Below are positions 55,634 to 64,000 of a DNA stretch of 64,000 nt, in pieces (position 1 is the stretch's first letter; the number at the start of each line of letters is the position of its first letter). The translations under genes and the position numbers were made by a program. The notes under the pieces are model-generated. The model ran no database searches. It was not told the origin of the DNA and worked only from the letters and a program-made list of their open reading frames with translations. Source of the DNA: DASUCS01 sp041166745 (lineage in GTDB: Bacteria > Actinomycetota > Acidimicrobiia > Acidimicrobiales > JACDCH01); contig JBEEGH010000013.1 of NCBI GenBank assembly GCA_041166745.1, forward strand, positions 203,116 to 267,115, given 5' to 3'.

Positions 55634-55933
55634 ATGATCGTTTGGCGCGCCGTGTTCGTGCTGGGTGATGTCGCGGTCGATCCGGATCCGACGGGCATGC
55701 CCGGCGGTGCGTTGATCCAACGGCTCCTGAACTGGAGCCAAGCGTTGGCGTTGTGGGGGTCGCTCGGGGCAATCCTCATCGGCGCCGCGCTGTACGGGTT
55801 CTCGGCCCACAGCAACTCCTACGCCGGCGCGAACAAGGGCAAGGCGCTGGCGTTGGGCGGAGTGGTCGGCGCGGTGCTCGCCGGTCTGGCGCCGGCGGCG
55901 GTGAACTTGTTGTTCTCCGCGGCCCGGAGCTGA
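55634..55933 (+). CDS. VirB2/DUF6112-like membrane protein of the T4SS
   Basis: 99 residues from ATG 55634. Two hydrophobic helices (LALWGSLGAILIGAALYGF; GVVGAVLAGLAPAAVNLLF) with the linker HSNSYAGANKGKALALGG, the pattern of small T4SS pilin-like proteins in actinobacterial conjugative elements. First gene of the T4SS operon, and only six bases before the next gene. It may be the pilin or channel subunit; no signal peptide is evident. Confidence 0.7.
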   Translation: MIVWRAVFVLGDVAVDPDPTGMPGGALIQRLLNWSQALALWGSLGAILIGAALYGFSAHSNSYAGANKGKALALGGVVGAVLAGLAPAAVNLLFSAARS

Positions 55934-55939
55934 CGGGCG

Positions 55940-56632
55940 ATGCGAACCGACGATCGGACGCGCGGGACCCGGCCCGCCTTCGCCATTGGCTTGGGGGCGC
56001 TGGTGTTCCTGGCGGGGATGGCGGCGCGGGGCGCGCTCACCCATCCGCCGCCCGCGAACGCGACGCGACCGGTTGCGGAAGCGACGGCGGGGCCGGGACC
56101 GTCGGGCGCGGTCGCGGGCATGCCCGTCGGCTACACGCATTCGCGCGATGGGGCGCGGGCGGCGGCGCTGTCGTTCGCGTCGGTCGTGCCGCAACGGGCG
56201 CTTTACCTGTCGCGCGATCAGGTCACCGATGCGGTTCGAGGACTGGCGGCCGACGGCGCCCGCGACGCGCTCACCGCGCAGGTGTTGGCCGACTTCGACC
56301 GCGCGCAGCCGCTTCTGGCCGCCAGCGACACCGTGACGTGGTGGGCGGTCGCGTCCCTCGCCGTGCACGTCGACGCCTACACCCCGGACCGGGCCCGCGT
56401 GTCGGTGTGGGTCACCCACGTGTTGTCGAAGCAGGGGGTGGCGCCGCCGCAGTCGTCGTGGGCCACCGTCACCGTCGAGTTGGTGTGGGAGCGCGACGAC
56501 TGGCGGATCTGGTCCCAGACGACCGCGCCGGGACCGACACCGGCACTGGACGCATCCGACGTTCCCGCCACGGCTGCCGGTCTGGATCAGCGCCTCGCCG
56601 GGTTCGAGCTCGTCGACCCCGCACCCAAGTAA
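55940..56632 (+). CDS. T4SS membrane protein, possibly VirB8-like
   Basis: 230 residues. One N-terminal membrane helix (AFAIGLGALVFLAGMAARGA), a Pro-rich linker, then an extracytoplasmic alpha/beta domain (RAAALSFASVVPQRALYLSR, ARVSVWVTHVLSKQG, SSWATVTVELVWERDDWRIW) of the size and secondary-structure pattern of VirB8/NTF2-like domains. Followed by AAGGAGG and the VirB6-like gene 12 bases later. The VirB8 link is by topology and position, not a clear motif. Confidence 0.6.
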   Translation: MRTDDRTRGTRPAFAIGLGALVFLAGMAARGALTHPPPANATRPVAEATAGPGPSGAVAGMPVGYTHSRDGARAAALSFASVVPQRALYLSRDQVTDAVRGLAADGARDALTAQVLADFDRAQPLLAASDTVTWWAVASLAVHVDAYTPDRARVSVWVTHVLSKQGVAPPQSSWATVTVELVWERDDWRIWSQTTAPGPTPALDASDVPATAAGLDQRLAGFELVDPAPK

Positions 56633-56644
56633 GGAGGCACGAAC

Positions 56645-57973
56645 GTGGGTTGGTTCCCGAACCCGATCAGCTGGGCGCTGGACAAGGCCGGCGGCCTGTT
56701 GTCCGACACGGCGTCAAGTGTCATCGGCTGGTCGTTCGACAAGGTCATCTCCGGGCTGGTGGCCTGGGTGCTCGACGGGGTGGCGTGGGCCGTCGGGGCC
56801 GTGTTCGGGTTCATCAGCGCGGCCACGTCCCCAAATGTCACCGCCCCGTGGTTCGTCGGCGACGGCGCCCATGACGGCCCCTACCGTGTGATGGTCGGTG
56901 TCGCCGCCGTGTTGTTGTTGGTGTTCGTGTTCGCCGGGATCATCCAAGGGGTCTTGGCCGGCGACACCGGCGGGATGCTGCGCCGCATCGGCGTCGATCT
57001 GCCGTTCGCCATCGGCGGCATGGTCGGCCTCGTCGTTTTCACCCAAACGTTGATCGAGCTGACCGACCAACTGTCGGCCGGGATCCTGTCGAGCTTCGGG
57101 GACGACGTGCGCCACTTCCTCGACGGCGTGGCGAACGTCGGCCAGCTCACCGGCGGCGCGGCGACGGCGCTGGTCATCTTCCTGTTGGGGTTGGGGACGT
57201 TGCTGGCCGCGTTGGTGATCTTCGTCGAGCTCGTGATCCGTTCGGCGTTGATCTATGTGGTCGTCGGGCTGTGTCCGTTGGCGTTCGCCGCGTTGTTGTG
57301 GCCTGTCACGCGTGGGGTGTTGCGCCGCATCCTCGAGTTGCTCGCCGCGCTCATCTTCTCCAAAGTGATTATCGCCCTCGCGTTGGCGATCGGCGCGGCC
57401 GCGCTGGGCGGCGCCGGTACGGGTGCCACCACCACGGAGCCGACACTGGTCGCGCCCGGCACGCAAACCGACACTGTCGGTTCGCCGACCTCGGCAAGTT
57501 CGGACGCGGCGACCGTCACCGCCGCGGCGGGGGTGCTGCTGGCCGGGCTGGCGACCTTCGCGGTGGCGTGCTTCAGCCCCTTCGTGGTGCTCCGTCTTTT
57601 CCCGGCAGTCGAGTCCGCCGTCGTCGCCCAGGGTCTGCGGGGCGGCCCCTTGCGAGCGGGCCAGCAGGCGGCGATGGTCAGCTCGCGGCTCGACGCCGGG
57701 CGCCGCTACGGAACCGCGCCGACCGGCGCGGCCAATGGCGCGGCCGGCGGGGGAGCCGCCGGTGCCGGCGCGGCGAGCGGGGGAGCTGCGGCCGCCGCCG
57801 GGCCCGCCGCCGCGGCGGTGGCGGTGGGCGAGAAGGTCCGCTCCGACGTGAGCCGCCGCACGCTGGGGGCGGCGGCCGCGCAAGCCGACGCAGCGCGTCC
57901 GTCGTCGCGTCCGCCCGATCCGCCGCCGCCGCGTCGCGGTTCGCCGCCGAAGTCGCCCGGCGGTGGTGAATGA
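56645..57973 (+). CDS. VirB6/TrbL-like polytopic T4SS protein
   Basis: 442 residues from GTG 56645 with AAGGAGG upstream. At least six membrane helices in residues 90-325 (VMVGVAAVLLLVFVFAGII, IGGMVGLVVFTQTLIELTD, LLGLGTLLAALVIFVELVIR, YVVVGLCPLAFAALLWPVT), followed by a Gly/Ala-rich cytosolic tail with Pro/Arg. The TrbL/VirB6 signature (conserved Trp/Pro after the central helix) is in LAFAALLWPV. Core channel component. Stop overlaps the next start by ATGA. Confidence 0.8.
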   Translation: MGWFPNPISWALDKAGGLLSDTASSVIGWSFDKVISGLVAWVLDGVAWAVGAVFGFISAATSPNVTAPWFVGDGAHDGPYRVMVGVAAVLLLVFVFAGIIQGVLAGDTGGMLRRIGVDLPFAIGGMVGLVVFTQTLIELTDQLSAGILSSFGDDVRHFLDGVANVGQLTGGAATALVIFLLGLGTLLAALVIFVELVIRSALIYVVVGLCPLAFAALLWPVTRGVLRRILELLAALIFSKVIIALALAIGAAALGGAGTGATTTEPTLVAPGTQTDTVGSPTSASSDAATVTAAAGVLLAGLATFAVACFSPFVVLRLFPAVESAVVAQGLRGGPLRAGQQAAMVSSRLDAGRRYGTAPTGAANGAAGGGAAGAGAASGGAAAAAGPAAAAVAVGEKVRSDVSRRTLGAAAAQADAARPSSRPPDPPPPRRGSPPKSPGGGE

Positions 57974-59448
57974 GCGCGCCGCGGATGTTCCGCTTCGATC
58001 TGTTGGACCGCACTGGAGTGTTCCTCGGTCTCGGTCTCGCGCAACTGGCGTTGCTGGCGGCCGGCACGCTGGCCACGACGGTGGCGCTCACCGCCGGTGC
58101 GCCCCTGCCAATTGCCGCGGCGCCGGTGGTGGTGGCCGCGGTGGCCGCGCTCGCCCGTCGGCGCGGCGTCCGGCTCATCGAGTTGGGACCGATCGTGGTG
58201 TCGTGGATCCTGTATCGACGACAGGCGGGTTGGCGGGCGCCGCTCGGCCTGTTCGACCCGAACGCCCGCGACCTACAGCCGCCGCTGCCCCGGTGGTTGG
58301 CGGGCGTCGAGTTGCACGAAGCCCCGACCGGCTGGGGACGCCTGGCCGGTTCGGGCATCGTGCACGACACCACCACCGGCGAGATGTCGACGTTGGTGCG
58401 GGTGCGGGCCCACGCCTTCGCGTTGGCCGCCCGCGACGAGCAGATCCGACTGCTGGCCGGTTGGGGAGATGTGCTCGCCGGGTTCGCCACCGAACGCGGG
58501 GTCGTCTGCCGGTTGACGTGGTCCGACTTCGCGACGCCAACGGGCATGGGCGAACACCGGGCGTGGCTAGCCCGCCAACCCACAGTCGACGGACCGGCCG
58601 CCGACTCCTATCGGGCGTTGCTGGCCGAGACGGGCGACCGGTCGGCCGGCCACGACGTCGTGGTCACGGTCACGGCCCGCGCCCGGCAACTGGCCAACGC
58701 CGGAGAGGGTGCGGTGATCGACCGGTTGGCGTCGGGGCTGGCGAAGGCCACTGACGGGCTGCTGCGGGCGCTACGCGCCGCCGGTTTGCAGGCCGACGAC
58801 CCGCTCACCCCGTCGGAGATCGCCACCGTGCTGCGGACCCGGCTCGACCCGATTAGCGCGCGCACTCCGCCCACGAACGGTGCGCTGGCGGAACGGCTCG
58901 GACTCGTGCCGGTCGCCAGTGCCGGTCCGTTGGCCGCGCAGGTGCAATGGGAACAGTTGCGGGTCGATGGGGCGTGGCACCGCGTCTACTGGGTGGCGGA
59001 GTGGCCCCGGTTGCAACAACACCCCGACTGGATGGAACCGGTCCTCGCCTTCGCCGGCGCCGGTTCGCGGGCGGTGACGGTGATCTTCGAACCGGTCCCG
59101 CCTTCGGTGTCACAACGGCGTATCGACCGTGACTCCATCAAGCTCGAGTCCGACGCCGCGGCGCGCGAAGACAAAGGCCGCCGAGTGGGCGCGCAGCATC
59201 GTCGGCTGCAAGCGGCGGTCGCGGAACGCGAAGCGGAGTTGGTGGCCGGCTACGCCGAGGTCGCGTACGCCGGGCTCGTCACGGTCACCGCCGACACCTC
59301 CGACGCGTTGGCGGCGGCGTGTGAGGAGACCGAACAGGTCGCCCGCGAGCACGGTCTCGACGTTCGCCCGCTCGACGGCCGTCACGACACTGGGTTCGCG
59401 GCCGGTCTGCCTCTCGGTTTGGGTCTGGCCCGCCCCTGGATCCGGTGA
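57970..59448 (+). CDS. SCO6880-family protein (VirB3 plus VirB4 N-terminal-like)
   Basis: 492 residues. Two N-terminal membrane helices (GLAQLALLAAGTLATTVALT; LPIAAAPVVVAAVAALAR), then a large cytosolic domain. GWGRLAGSGIVHDTTTGEMS and VQWEQLRVDGAWHRVYWVAE mark the SCO6880 family, which pairs with a VirB4-like ATPase in actinobacterial T4SS loci. It lacks a Walker A motif, so it is the adaptor half of a split VirB4. Stop overlaps the ATPase start by GTGA. Confidence 0.85.
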   Translation: MSAPRMFRFDLLDRTGVFLGLGLAQLALLAAGTLATTVALTAGAPLPIAAAPVVVAAVAALARRRGVRLIELGPIVVSWILYRRQAGWRAPLGLFDPNARDLQPPLPRWLAGVELHEAPTGWGRLAGSGIVHDTTTGEMSTLVRVRAHAFALAARDEQIRLLAGWGDVLAGFATERGVVCRLTWSDFATPTGMGEHRAWLARQPTVDGPAADSYRALLAETGDRSAGHDVVVTVTARARQLANAGEGAVIDRLASGLAKATDGLLRALRAAGLQADDPLTPSEIATVLRTRLDPISARTPPTNGALAERLGLVPVASAGPLAAQVQWEQLRVDGAWHRVYWVAEWPRLQQHPDWMEPVLAFAGAGSRAVTVIFEPVPPSVSQRRIDRDSIKLESDAAAREDKGRRVGAQHRRLQAAVAEREAELVAGYAEVAYAGLVTVTADTSDALAAACEETEQVAREHGLDVRPLDGRHDTGFAAGLPLGLGLARPWIR

Positions 59449-60755
59449 ACCGGCGACGACGGCCGCGTTTGCGGGTGCCGCGCCATCGGGGCACGACCGC
59501 GCATGTGTGCGCCGTGTACCCGTTCAGCGTGCAGTCCGGTCTCGGTCACCGCGGTGTCTATGTCGGCACCGATGTGCTCACGGGTGGTGGCGCGTTCTGT
59601 TGGGATCCGTTCGAGGCCTACGACCAGAACCTCACCACCAATCCGAACACGTGGGTGTTGGGCGAGCCGGGCAACGGCAAGTCGGCGTTGATCAAGAGCC
59701 TGCTGTATCGCATGGCCGGCATCTGGGGTCTCGGACCCGACGGCCGGTTCTTGGCGATCTGCGACCCGAAAGGCGAATACCGGATCCTGGCCGAGCACCT
59801 CGGCCTGCCCGTGGTCGCGTTGGCACCGGGCGGTGGCGTGCGCGTCAACCCGCTCGACTCGGGGCCGCTGCATGACGCCCAGGACGTCGACGCCCGGGTG
59901 CTGCACCAGGCCGCGATGGTTACCGCCCTCATCGCCACGGTGCTGTCGCGAACGTTGACCCCGCTTGAGGACGCCGCCGTGTTCGCGGTCGTCGATCATC
60001 TCGCCCGCCGGGCGCAGCGGGCGACGCTCGGCGATGTCGCCGCGCTCCTTACCACCCCCACCGGTGAGATCACCCAGCGGATCAACCGTCCCCCGGTCGA
60101 GCTCGCGAGTGGGTGTGAGGCGATCGTGTTCGGCCTCGACAAGCTGCTCACGCGGTCGTTGCGAGGCATGTTCGACGGCCCCTCCACCATCAGCCTGAAC
60201 TGGGACGGTCCCGGACTGGTGGTCGACCTCTCCGCGGTGCATCACGATCCCGAAGCGCTGCCCCTTGTCATGGTGGCGGCGACGGCGTGGCTGCAAACGT
60301 TGATGTCCGAGCGGCGCGACCGCCAACGCGTCCAGGTCCTCGACGAAGCCTGGTGTCTGCTCGGGGCTCGCCACACCGCCAACTACCTGCAGTCGTGCTG
60401 GAAGCTGGGCCGCAGCTACGGCGTCGCCAACCTCGCGGTCGCCCACCGCCCCACCGACCTCGCCGCGCAGGCCGACGACGGCACCGCCACCGCCAAGATC
60501 GCCGCCGGGCTACTGGCCGACACCGCCACCAAAATCGTGCTCCGCCAGGCGCCCGACCAGCTGGCCGCGGTGGGGGAGCTCATCGGCATTACCCCGGCTG
60601 AGCGGTCCGTGGTTGGCCATCTCGTCCGCGGCCGAGCGTTGTGGCGGGTCGGCGCCCACACCGCCGTCGTGCACCACCACCTCGCCGCCGGCGTCGAAAC
60701 CGTCCTAGCCGACACCGACTCGGCCATGCGTCTGGAGCCCGTGCATGCGAGTTGA
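59445..60755 (+). CDS. VirB4-like ATPase of the conjugation system
   Basis: 436 residues from GTG 59445. The Walker A motif is WVLGEPGNGKSALIKSLLYR, Walker B is VQVLDEAWCLLG, and CDPKGEYRILAEHLG is the FtsK/VirB4-type Asp motif. The C-terminal part has AVAHRPTDLAAQADDGT. It uses ATP to drive substrate transfer. Together with the SCO6880 protein it replaces a full-length VirB4. GTGA overlap at its start; its end overlaps the primase start by 11 bases. Confidence 0.88.
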   Translation: MNRRRRPRLRVPRHRGTTAHVCAVYPFSVQSGLGHRGVYVGTDVLTGGGAFCWDPFEAYDQNLTTNPNTWVLGEPGNGKSALIKSLLYRMAGIWGLGPDGRFLAICDPKGEYRILAEHLGLPVVALAPGGGVRVNPLDSGPLHDAQDVDARVLHQAAMVTALIATVLSRTLTPLEDAAVFAVVDHLARRAQRATLGDVAALLTTPTGEITQRINRPPVELASGCEAIVFGLDKLLTRSLRGMFDGPSTISLNWDGPGLVVDLSAVHHDPEALPLVMVAATAWLQTLMSERRDRQRVQVLDEAWCLLGARHTANYLQSCWKLGRSYGVANLAVAHRPTDLAAQADDGTATAKIAAGLLADTATKIVLRQAPDQLAAVGELIGITPAERSVVGHLVRGRALWRVGAHTAVVHHHLAAGVETVLADTDSAMRLEPVHAS

Positions 60756-61830
60756 CCGCGACGAACTGCTGGCTCGCATCGATCTCGCGGCGCTGGCCGA
60801 CGAACTGTTGGGCGGCCACAAAGGCCACGGGTTGGCGGCCCGCTGGCCGTCGCCGGACCCTCAGCATTCACAGACCGGCCGTACCCCGCCGATGAGCATC
60901 TTCCGGGATCGCCGAGGGATCCAGCGCTGGCATTGCTTCGCCACTGGGTTGGGGGGAACCGCCATCGACCTGGTGGGCGTGACCCGCGCTTGGACCGTGA
61001 AAGAAGCCATCGAATGGTTGGCCCACCGCGCCCACCTCCAACCCGACCGACCCCCGGCCGCCCCGATTCACCGCTCTCCACAGGCGTCTGTGGACATCCG
61101 GGGACCGTCGGTGGAAATGCGCGCCTATATAGAGGTGTGCGCCCGGCTGCTGTGGGAACCGATCGGTAGCCCCGTACGCGACTGGCTGACCGAGGTGCGG
61201 GGCCTCGATCCCGAGGTGTTGCGAGCCAACCAGATCGGCGCCGACCCCGGCCCCCTGCACTTGCCCCGCGCCCGCGGGCTGCCGTGGCGGGGGACGGCCG
61301 CCGTGTTCCCCGCCCTGGACCGGACCGGCACCCCGTTGTATCTCCAGGCCCGCTACCTCGACCCGCCGCCGGACCGGGGCAAGTACGACAACCCCACCGC
61401 CGCCCATGGGACCAACCCCCGCCTCGCCCACCTCCAACCCGCCGCGACCCCGCCGGTCGCACCCACGGCGGACACGATCCTGGTCACCGAAGGCATCCCC
61501 GACGGTCTCGCCGCGGCCGCCGCCGGCTACCGGGCGGTGGCGGTGCTCGGCGTGGGCGTGCCCGACGACCGGGTCGCCCGCCGGCTGGCCGCGCTCGATG
61601 GGCTGCTAGTCATCGCCTTCGACGCCGACCCCGCCGGCCACACCGGCGGCCGACGGCTGAGCGCACTGCTCGCCGCCCAGGACCGCCGCCATCTCACCCT
61701 CACCCCCTCGACCGGTGACCTCAACGACTGGGCCCGCACCGCGGGCCCGGGATTCGGTGCGCAACTGCGCCTGGCCATCCGCCTCGCCGGCTGCCGCCGC
61801 CGCGTCGGTCCCAGCCGCTCCCTCGCGTGA
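60745..61830 (+). CDS. Primase-like TOPRIM protein with a degenerate zinc finger
   Basis: 361 residues from ATG 60745. The N-terminal region resembles the CHC2 zinc finger of DnaG-type primases (WPSPDPQHSQTGRTPPMSIF, IQRWHCFATGLGGTAIDLVG), but of the usual C-H-C-C ligands only the His and one Cys (WHC) are visible. The TOPRIM domain is about 240-320: ILVTEGIPDGLAAAAAGYRA (acidic Glu) and GLLVIAFDADPAGHTGGRRL (DxD). Likely primes the transferred strand or acts in element replication. Overlaps the VirB4 gene; 57 bases before VirD4. Confidence 0.8.
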   Translation: MRVDRDELLARIDLAALADELLGGHKGHGLAARWPSPDPQHSQTGRTPPMSIFRDRRGIQRWHCFATGLGGTAIDLVGVTRAWTVKEAIEWLAHRAHLQPDRPPAAPIHRSPQASVDIRGPSVEMRAYIEVCARLLWEPIGSPVRDWLTEVRGLDPEVLRANQIGADPGPLHLPRARGLPWRGTAAVFPALDRTGTPLYLQARYLDPPPDRGKYDNPTAAHGTNPRLAHLQPAATPPVAPTADTILVTEGIPDGLAAAAAGYRAVAVLGVGVPDDRVARRLAALDGLLVIAFDADPAGHTGGRRLSALLAAQDRRHLTLTPSTGDLNDWARTAGPGFGAQLRLAIRLAGCRRRVGPSRSLA

Positions 61831-61887
61831 CCCGGATGAAAAAATCTGGGGCAACCATGTCGCCGCGGGCGGTTCGAGGGGCTTGCG

Positions 61888-63669
61888 GTGGGCGTGCGTG
61901 GCACCAACGACACCGACATGGTCGTCATCGGCATCGTCCTCGCGGCCGGCGCGCTGGCCGCCGCGGTTTGGGCCGGCGCCGCCGGTACCGCGCTCCTCGC
62001 CGGCCACGGTGGGCTGCACGCGGGGATCGGTGACGCCCTGCGGGCCGCGTTCGCGCTGCCGGCCACGCTCACCCATCCGGCGGCGGCGTGGCCCGCCCCG
62101 GCCCGGCCGCAACTGCAGTCCGCCCTCCTGTACTGGACCACCACCGTCGGGTCGCTCGTCGCGACGGTGGCCGCCGGGGTGCCGGTGGCGCGTTGGCAGT
62201 TCGGGCGGCGGTTCGGGCTCGAGCCGCGCCGTCGTCTCGGCGTCGACGCCAACGCCCGCTTCGCCAGCGTGCGTGACCTCGCGCCGATGATTGTTCGCGG
62301 CCCGCAGGCGGGCCGGTTCATCCTGGGGCGAGTCGGCCGCCATCTCGTCGCCACCGAAGACCGCGCCACCACGACCACGCGTCGCCCCGGTCCGCGCACG
62401 CGGCAAGGCGACCGGGGCGCGGTCGCGTTGATCGGACCGTCGCGCTGCGGCAAGACCACCGCGGCTGTGTCCGGGATTCTCGAGTGGGACGGCCCGGCCG
62501 TGCTCGCCTCGGTCAAGACGGACCTCATGGGCGCGACGATCGCTTGGCGGCGACAGCTGGGCGACGTGCGCGTCTACGACCCGACCGACGCCACCGCGCA
62601 GCAAGGCACCAACTGGTCGCCGCTACGCGACGCCGACACGACCGCCGGCGCGCAACGCGCCGCCCGCGCGCTGGTGGATGCTGCCCCGCAGAGCGGCATC
62701 GACGGCGGCAACGACTTCTGGCTTGCCCAAGCCGAGATCCTCCTGTCCGGCCTGCTGTGGGTGGCGGCCACGATGCCCGACCACTCGATGCGTCACGTCG
62801 TGGAATGGGTCCTCACCCAAGACCATCCCGACGACACCACCCGCGGCGATGTCGAACCGCTGCTGCAGCACCTTCTTGCCGACCCGCACCGCGACATCGC
62901 CGCCGCCGACGCGGCCAGTAAGGCGTTGCTCGCCATCTGGCAGCTCGACGAACGCACCCGCGCCTCGGTGTACGCCACCGCGCAGACAGTGATTTGGCCG
63001 TGGGCGGATCCCGGTGTTGCCGCCTCGGCCGACAGCAACGACATCACCCTCGACTGGTTGCTGTCCGGGCCCAACACGCTGTACCTGTGCGCGCCGATCG
63101 ACGATCAACGCCGACTGGCACCGGCGTTCGGTGGGCTGCTCAACGATCTCATCCGCCAAGCGTTCGCCCAGGTGTCGCGCACGAACTGTCCGCTCGATCC
63201 GACGCTGCTGTTGGTGATCGACGAAGCGGGCAACACCCCGCTGCGCTCACTGCCCGAGTACGCGTCGACCGTCGCCGGAATCGGCATCCTGCTCGTCACC
63301 ATCTGGCAATCCAAAGCGCAGCTCGACGCCACCTACGGCCGCCAGGCCGACACGATCCTCACCAACCATCTCTCCAAGGTGCTGTACGCCGGCGCGTCGG
63401 ACCTGGCTGGCCTCGAGCTCGCGGGCCGGCTGCTGGGCGAAGAACACGTCACCACCCGCTCGCGCTCCGTCGATCTGACCAGCAGCGGCCGATCGCTGTC
63501 CGAAACCACAGTCGCGGCTCCCCTCGCGCCCGCTCATGTGTTGCGCCAGATGCGCCCCGGTGACGCGCTGCTCTTGCACGGCACGCTGCCGCCGGCGCAC
63601 GTTCGTACTCGCCCCTACTACCAAGAACCGGCGCTGGCCGCCCGCGCCCAGCTGACGGTGCCCGCATGA
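61888..63669 (+). CDS. VirD4/TraG-family coupling protein
   Basis: 593 residues from GTG 61888; an ATG at 61918 would begin at the membrane part. Two N-terminal membrane helices (about residues 10-34 and 85-110), then the ATPase domain: Walker A LIGPSRCGKTTAAVSGILEW, LASVKTDLMGATIAWRRQ (TraG/VirD4 KxD motif), Walker B LLLVIDEAGNTPLRSLPEYA and LVTIWQSKAQLDATYGRQAD. A TraM-recognition-like C-terminus follows. It couples DNA substrates to the secretion channel. Stop overlaps the next start by ATGA. Confidence 0.9.
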   Translation: MGVRGTNDTDMVVIGIVLAAGALAAAVWAGAAGTALLAGHGGLHAGIGDALRAAFALPATLTHPAAAWPAPARPQLQSALLYWTTTVGSLVATVAAGVPVARWQFGRRFGLEPRRRLGVDANARFASVRDLAPMIVRGPQAGRFILGRVGRHLVATEDRATTTTRRPGPRTRQGDRGAVALIGPSRCGKTTAAVSGILEWDGPAVLASVKTDLMGATIAWRRQLGDVRVYDPTDATAQQGTNWSPLRDADTTAGAQRAARALVDAAPQSGIDGGNDFWLAQAEILLSGLLWVAATMPDHSMRHVVEWVLTQDHPDDTTRGDVEPLLQHLLADPHRDIAAADAASKALLAIWQLDERTRASVYATAQTVIWPWADPGVAASADSNDITLDWLLSGPNTLYLCAPIDDQRRLAPAFGGLLNDLIRQAFAQVSRTNCPLDPTLLLVIDEAGNTPLRSLPEYASTVAGIGILLVTIWQSKAQLDATYGRQADTILTNHLSKVLYAGASDLAGLELAGRLLGEEHVTTRSRSVDLTSSGRSLSETTVAAPLAPAHVLRQMRPGDALLLHGTLPPAHVRTRPYYQEPALAARAQLTVPA

Positions 63670-63971
63670 CGCGCGGCCCGTATGTCGCGCCCGCGCCAAT
63701 CGGCGAGGTGCCCGACGGGTGGAGCGTCCTGCCCATCGGCGACGTTGACGGACTCGCGCACGCGGTCGTGTTCAACCGGCGGTTGCACGACCTGTGCCAA
63801 ACCGATCGACCCTTCACGCCGAACATCGTCACCGCCATCGAGCAGCGCGGCTGGCAACACGCCGCCACGAACGACAACGGAACCCAGTTCTGGTTGCGCG
63901 ACCGCGCCGCCGTCACCATCGATCGCATCTTGCGTGCGCGTCGCGCGGACCTCGGACGGTCCCTCCTATGA
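63666..63971 (+). CDS. Small protein of the T4SS operon, unknown
   Basis: 101 residues from ATG 63666 (ATGA with the VirD4 stop). No signal peptide or helix. The sequence DGLAHAVVFNRRLHDLCQTD and QRGWQHAATNDNGTQFWLRD suggests a compact alpha/beta cytosolic protein, with no recognised family. Tight coupling on both sides (next gene starts at 63968, also ATGA) suggests a relaxation or DNA-processing accessory, but that is from position only. Confidence 0.65.
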   Translation: MTRGPYVAPAPIGEVPDGWSVLPIGDVDGLAHAVVFNRRLHDLCQTDRPFTPNIVTAIEQRGWQHAATNDNGTQFWLRDRAAVTIDRILRARRADLGRSLL

Positions 63972-64000
63972 ACGCAGCCAGTGCCCATCGCGCGTTGGGG
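63968..64000 (+). CDS. Next gene of the T4SS operon, 5' end only
   Basis: An ATG overlapping the previous stop (ATGA) opens a frame reading MNAASAHRALG and runs off the right edge. Only 11 codons are visible, so its identity cannot be read; the coupling shows that the conjugation operon continues. Confidence 0.6.
   Translation, partial: MNAASAHRALG

Noticed and set aside
54830..56419. Minus-strand frame of 529 codons across the wall-hydrolase promoter and T4SS genes
   Set aside because: It crosses a divergent promoter region and three real genes in the wrong frame.
1..64000. CRISPR arrays, tRNA and rRNA genes
   Set aside because: No regularly spaced repeats and no tRNA or rRNA signature were seen by eye on either strand. 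A tRNAscan and rRNA model search would be decisive.

Overview
The window is high-GC DNA from an actinobacterium. The evidence is the density of families tied to mycothiol (DinB-fold maleylpyruvate-isomerase-like proteins) and coenzyme F420 (Ddn-like and PPOX-type split-barrel enzymes), the many GTG/TTG starts, and a type IV secretion locus of the SCO6880 kind known from actinobacterial conjugative elements. The species cannot be named from the sequence. No rRNA, tRNA or CRISPR array was found.

Region 1 (about 1-34.8 kb) is a mosaic of short catabolic or detoxification operons, most next to a TetR regulator (seven TetR genes). The enzymes are mainly redox and hydrolytic: a zinc alcohol dehydrogenase, dienelactone hydrolase, two Asp-nucleophile alpha/beta hydrolases, a DsbA-fold oxidoreductase, a P450 with its 3Fe-4S ferredoxin, a flavin monooxygenase, a nitroreductase, several F420/FMN split-barrel proteins, SRPBCC, tautomerase, NTF2-like, PaaI thioesterase and shikimate-dehydrogenase-like proteins. 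Clear palindromic operators can be read. The most striking is a tandem TGAC-n4-GGTCA motif found upstream of four separate units (8.85, 18.88, 25.91 and 28.04 kb), which suggests one regulon containing the P450/ferredoxin, the flavin monooxygenase operon, a DUF6941-like operon and an F420 enzyme. The region also carries decayed genes: a cation-efflux (CDF) gene split by an 846-bp element with inverted repeats, an RpiR fragment, an internally deleted carotenoid oxygenase, a GNAT fragment, and a 49-bp repeat on either side of a NERD-nuclease gene.

Region 2 (about 34.9-42.2 kb) has a tightly overlapping minus-strand operon (methyltransferase, amidohydrolase, membrane protein, ABM monooxygenase, unknown protein, P-loop kinase) divergent from an RpiR regulator. 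It is followed by an ArsR-CDF zinc-efflux pair and a REC-GGDEF signalling protein. The intact RpiR and CDF genes here have decayed paralogues at 19.0-22.5 kb.

Region 3 (about 42.7-64 kb) looks like the transfer section of an integrative or conjugative element. First comes a Tad/Flp-type pilus operon (lipoprotein, secreted protein, SAF/CpaB, TadZ, TadA, TadB, TadC, Flp pilin, two TadE-like and one TadG-like protein) ending in a very large membrane LysM-BTAD protein. A RidA protein and a MDMPI-SCP2 protein come next. Then there is a secreted transglycosylase/M15-like wall hydrolase on the minus strand, and a type IV secretion/conjugation operon (VirB2-like DUF6112 protein, a possible VirB8-like protein, VirB6/TrbL, SCO6880-type protein, VirB4 ATPase, primase/TOPRIM protein, VirD4 coupling protein) that runs off the right edge. 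The Tad and T4SS genes are each translationally coupled by ATGA/GTGA overlaps, so each set probably works as one unit for surface attachment and DNA transfer.
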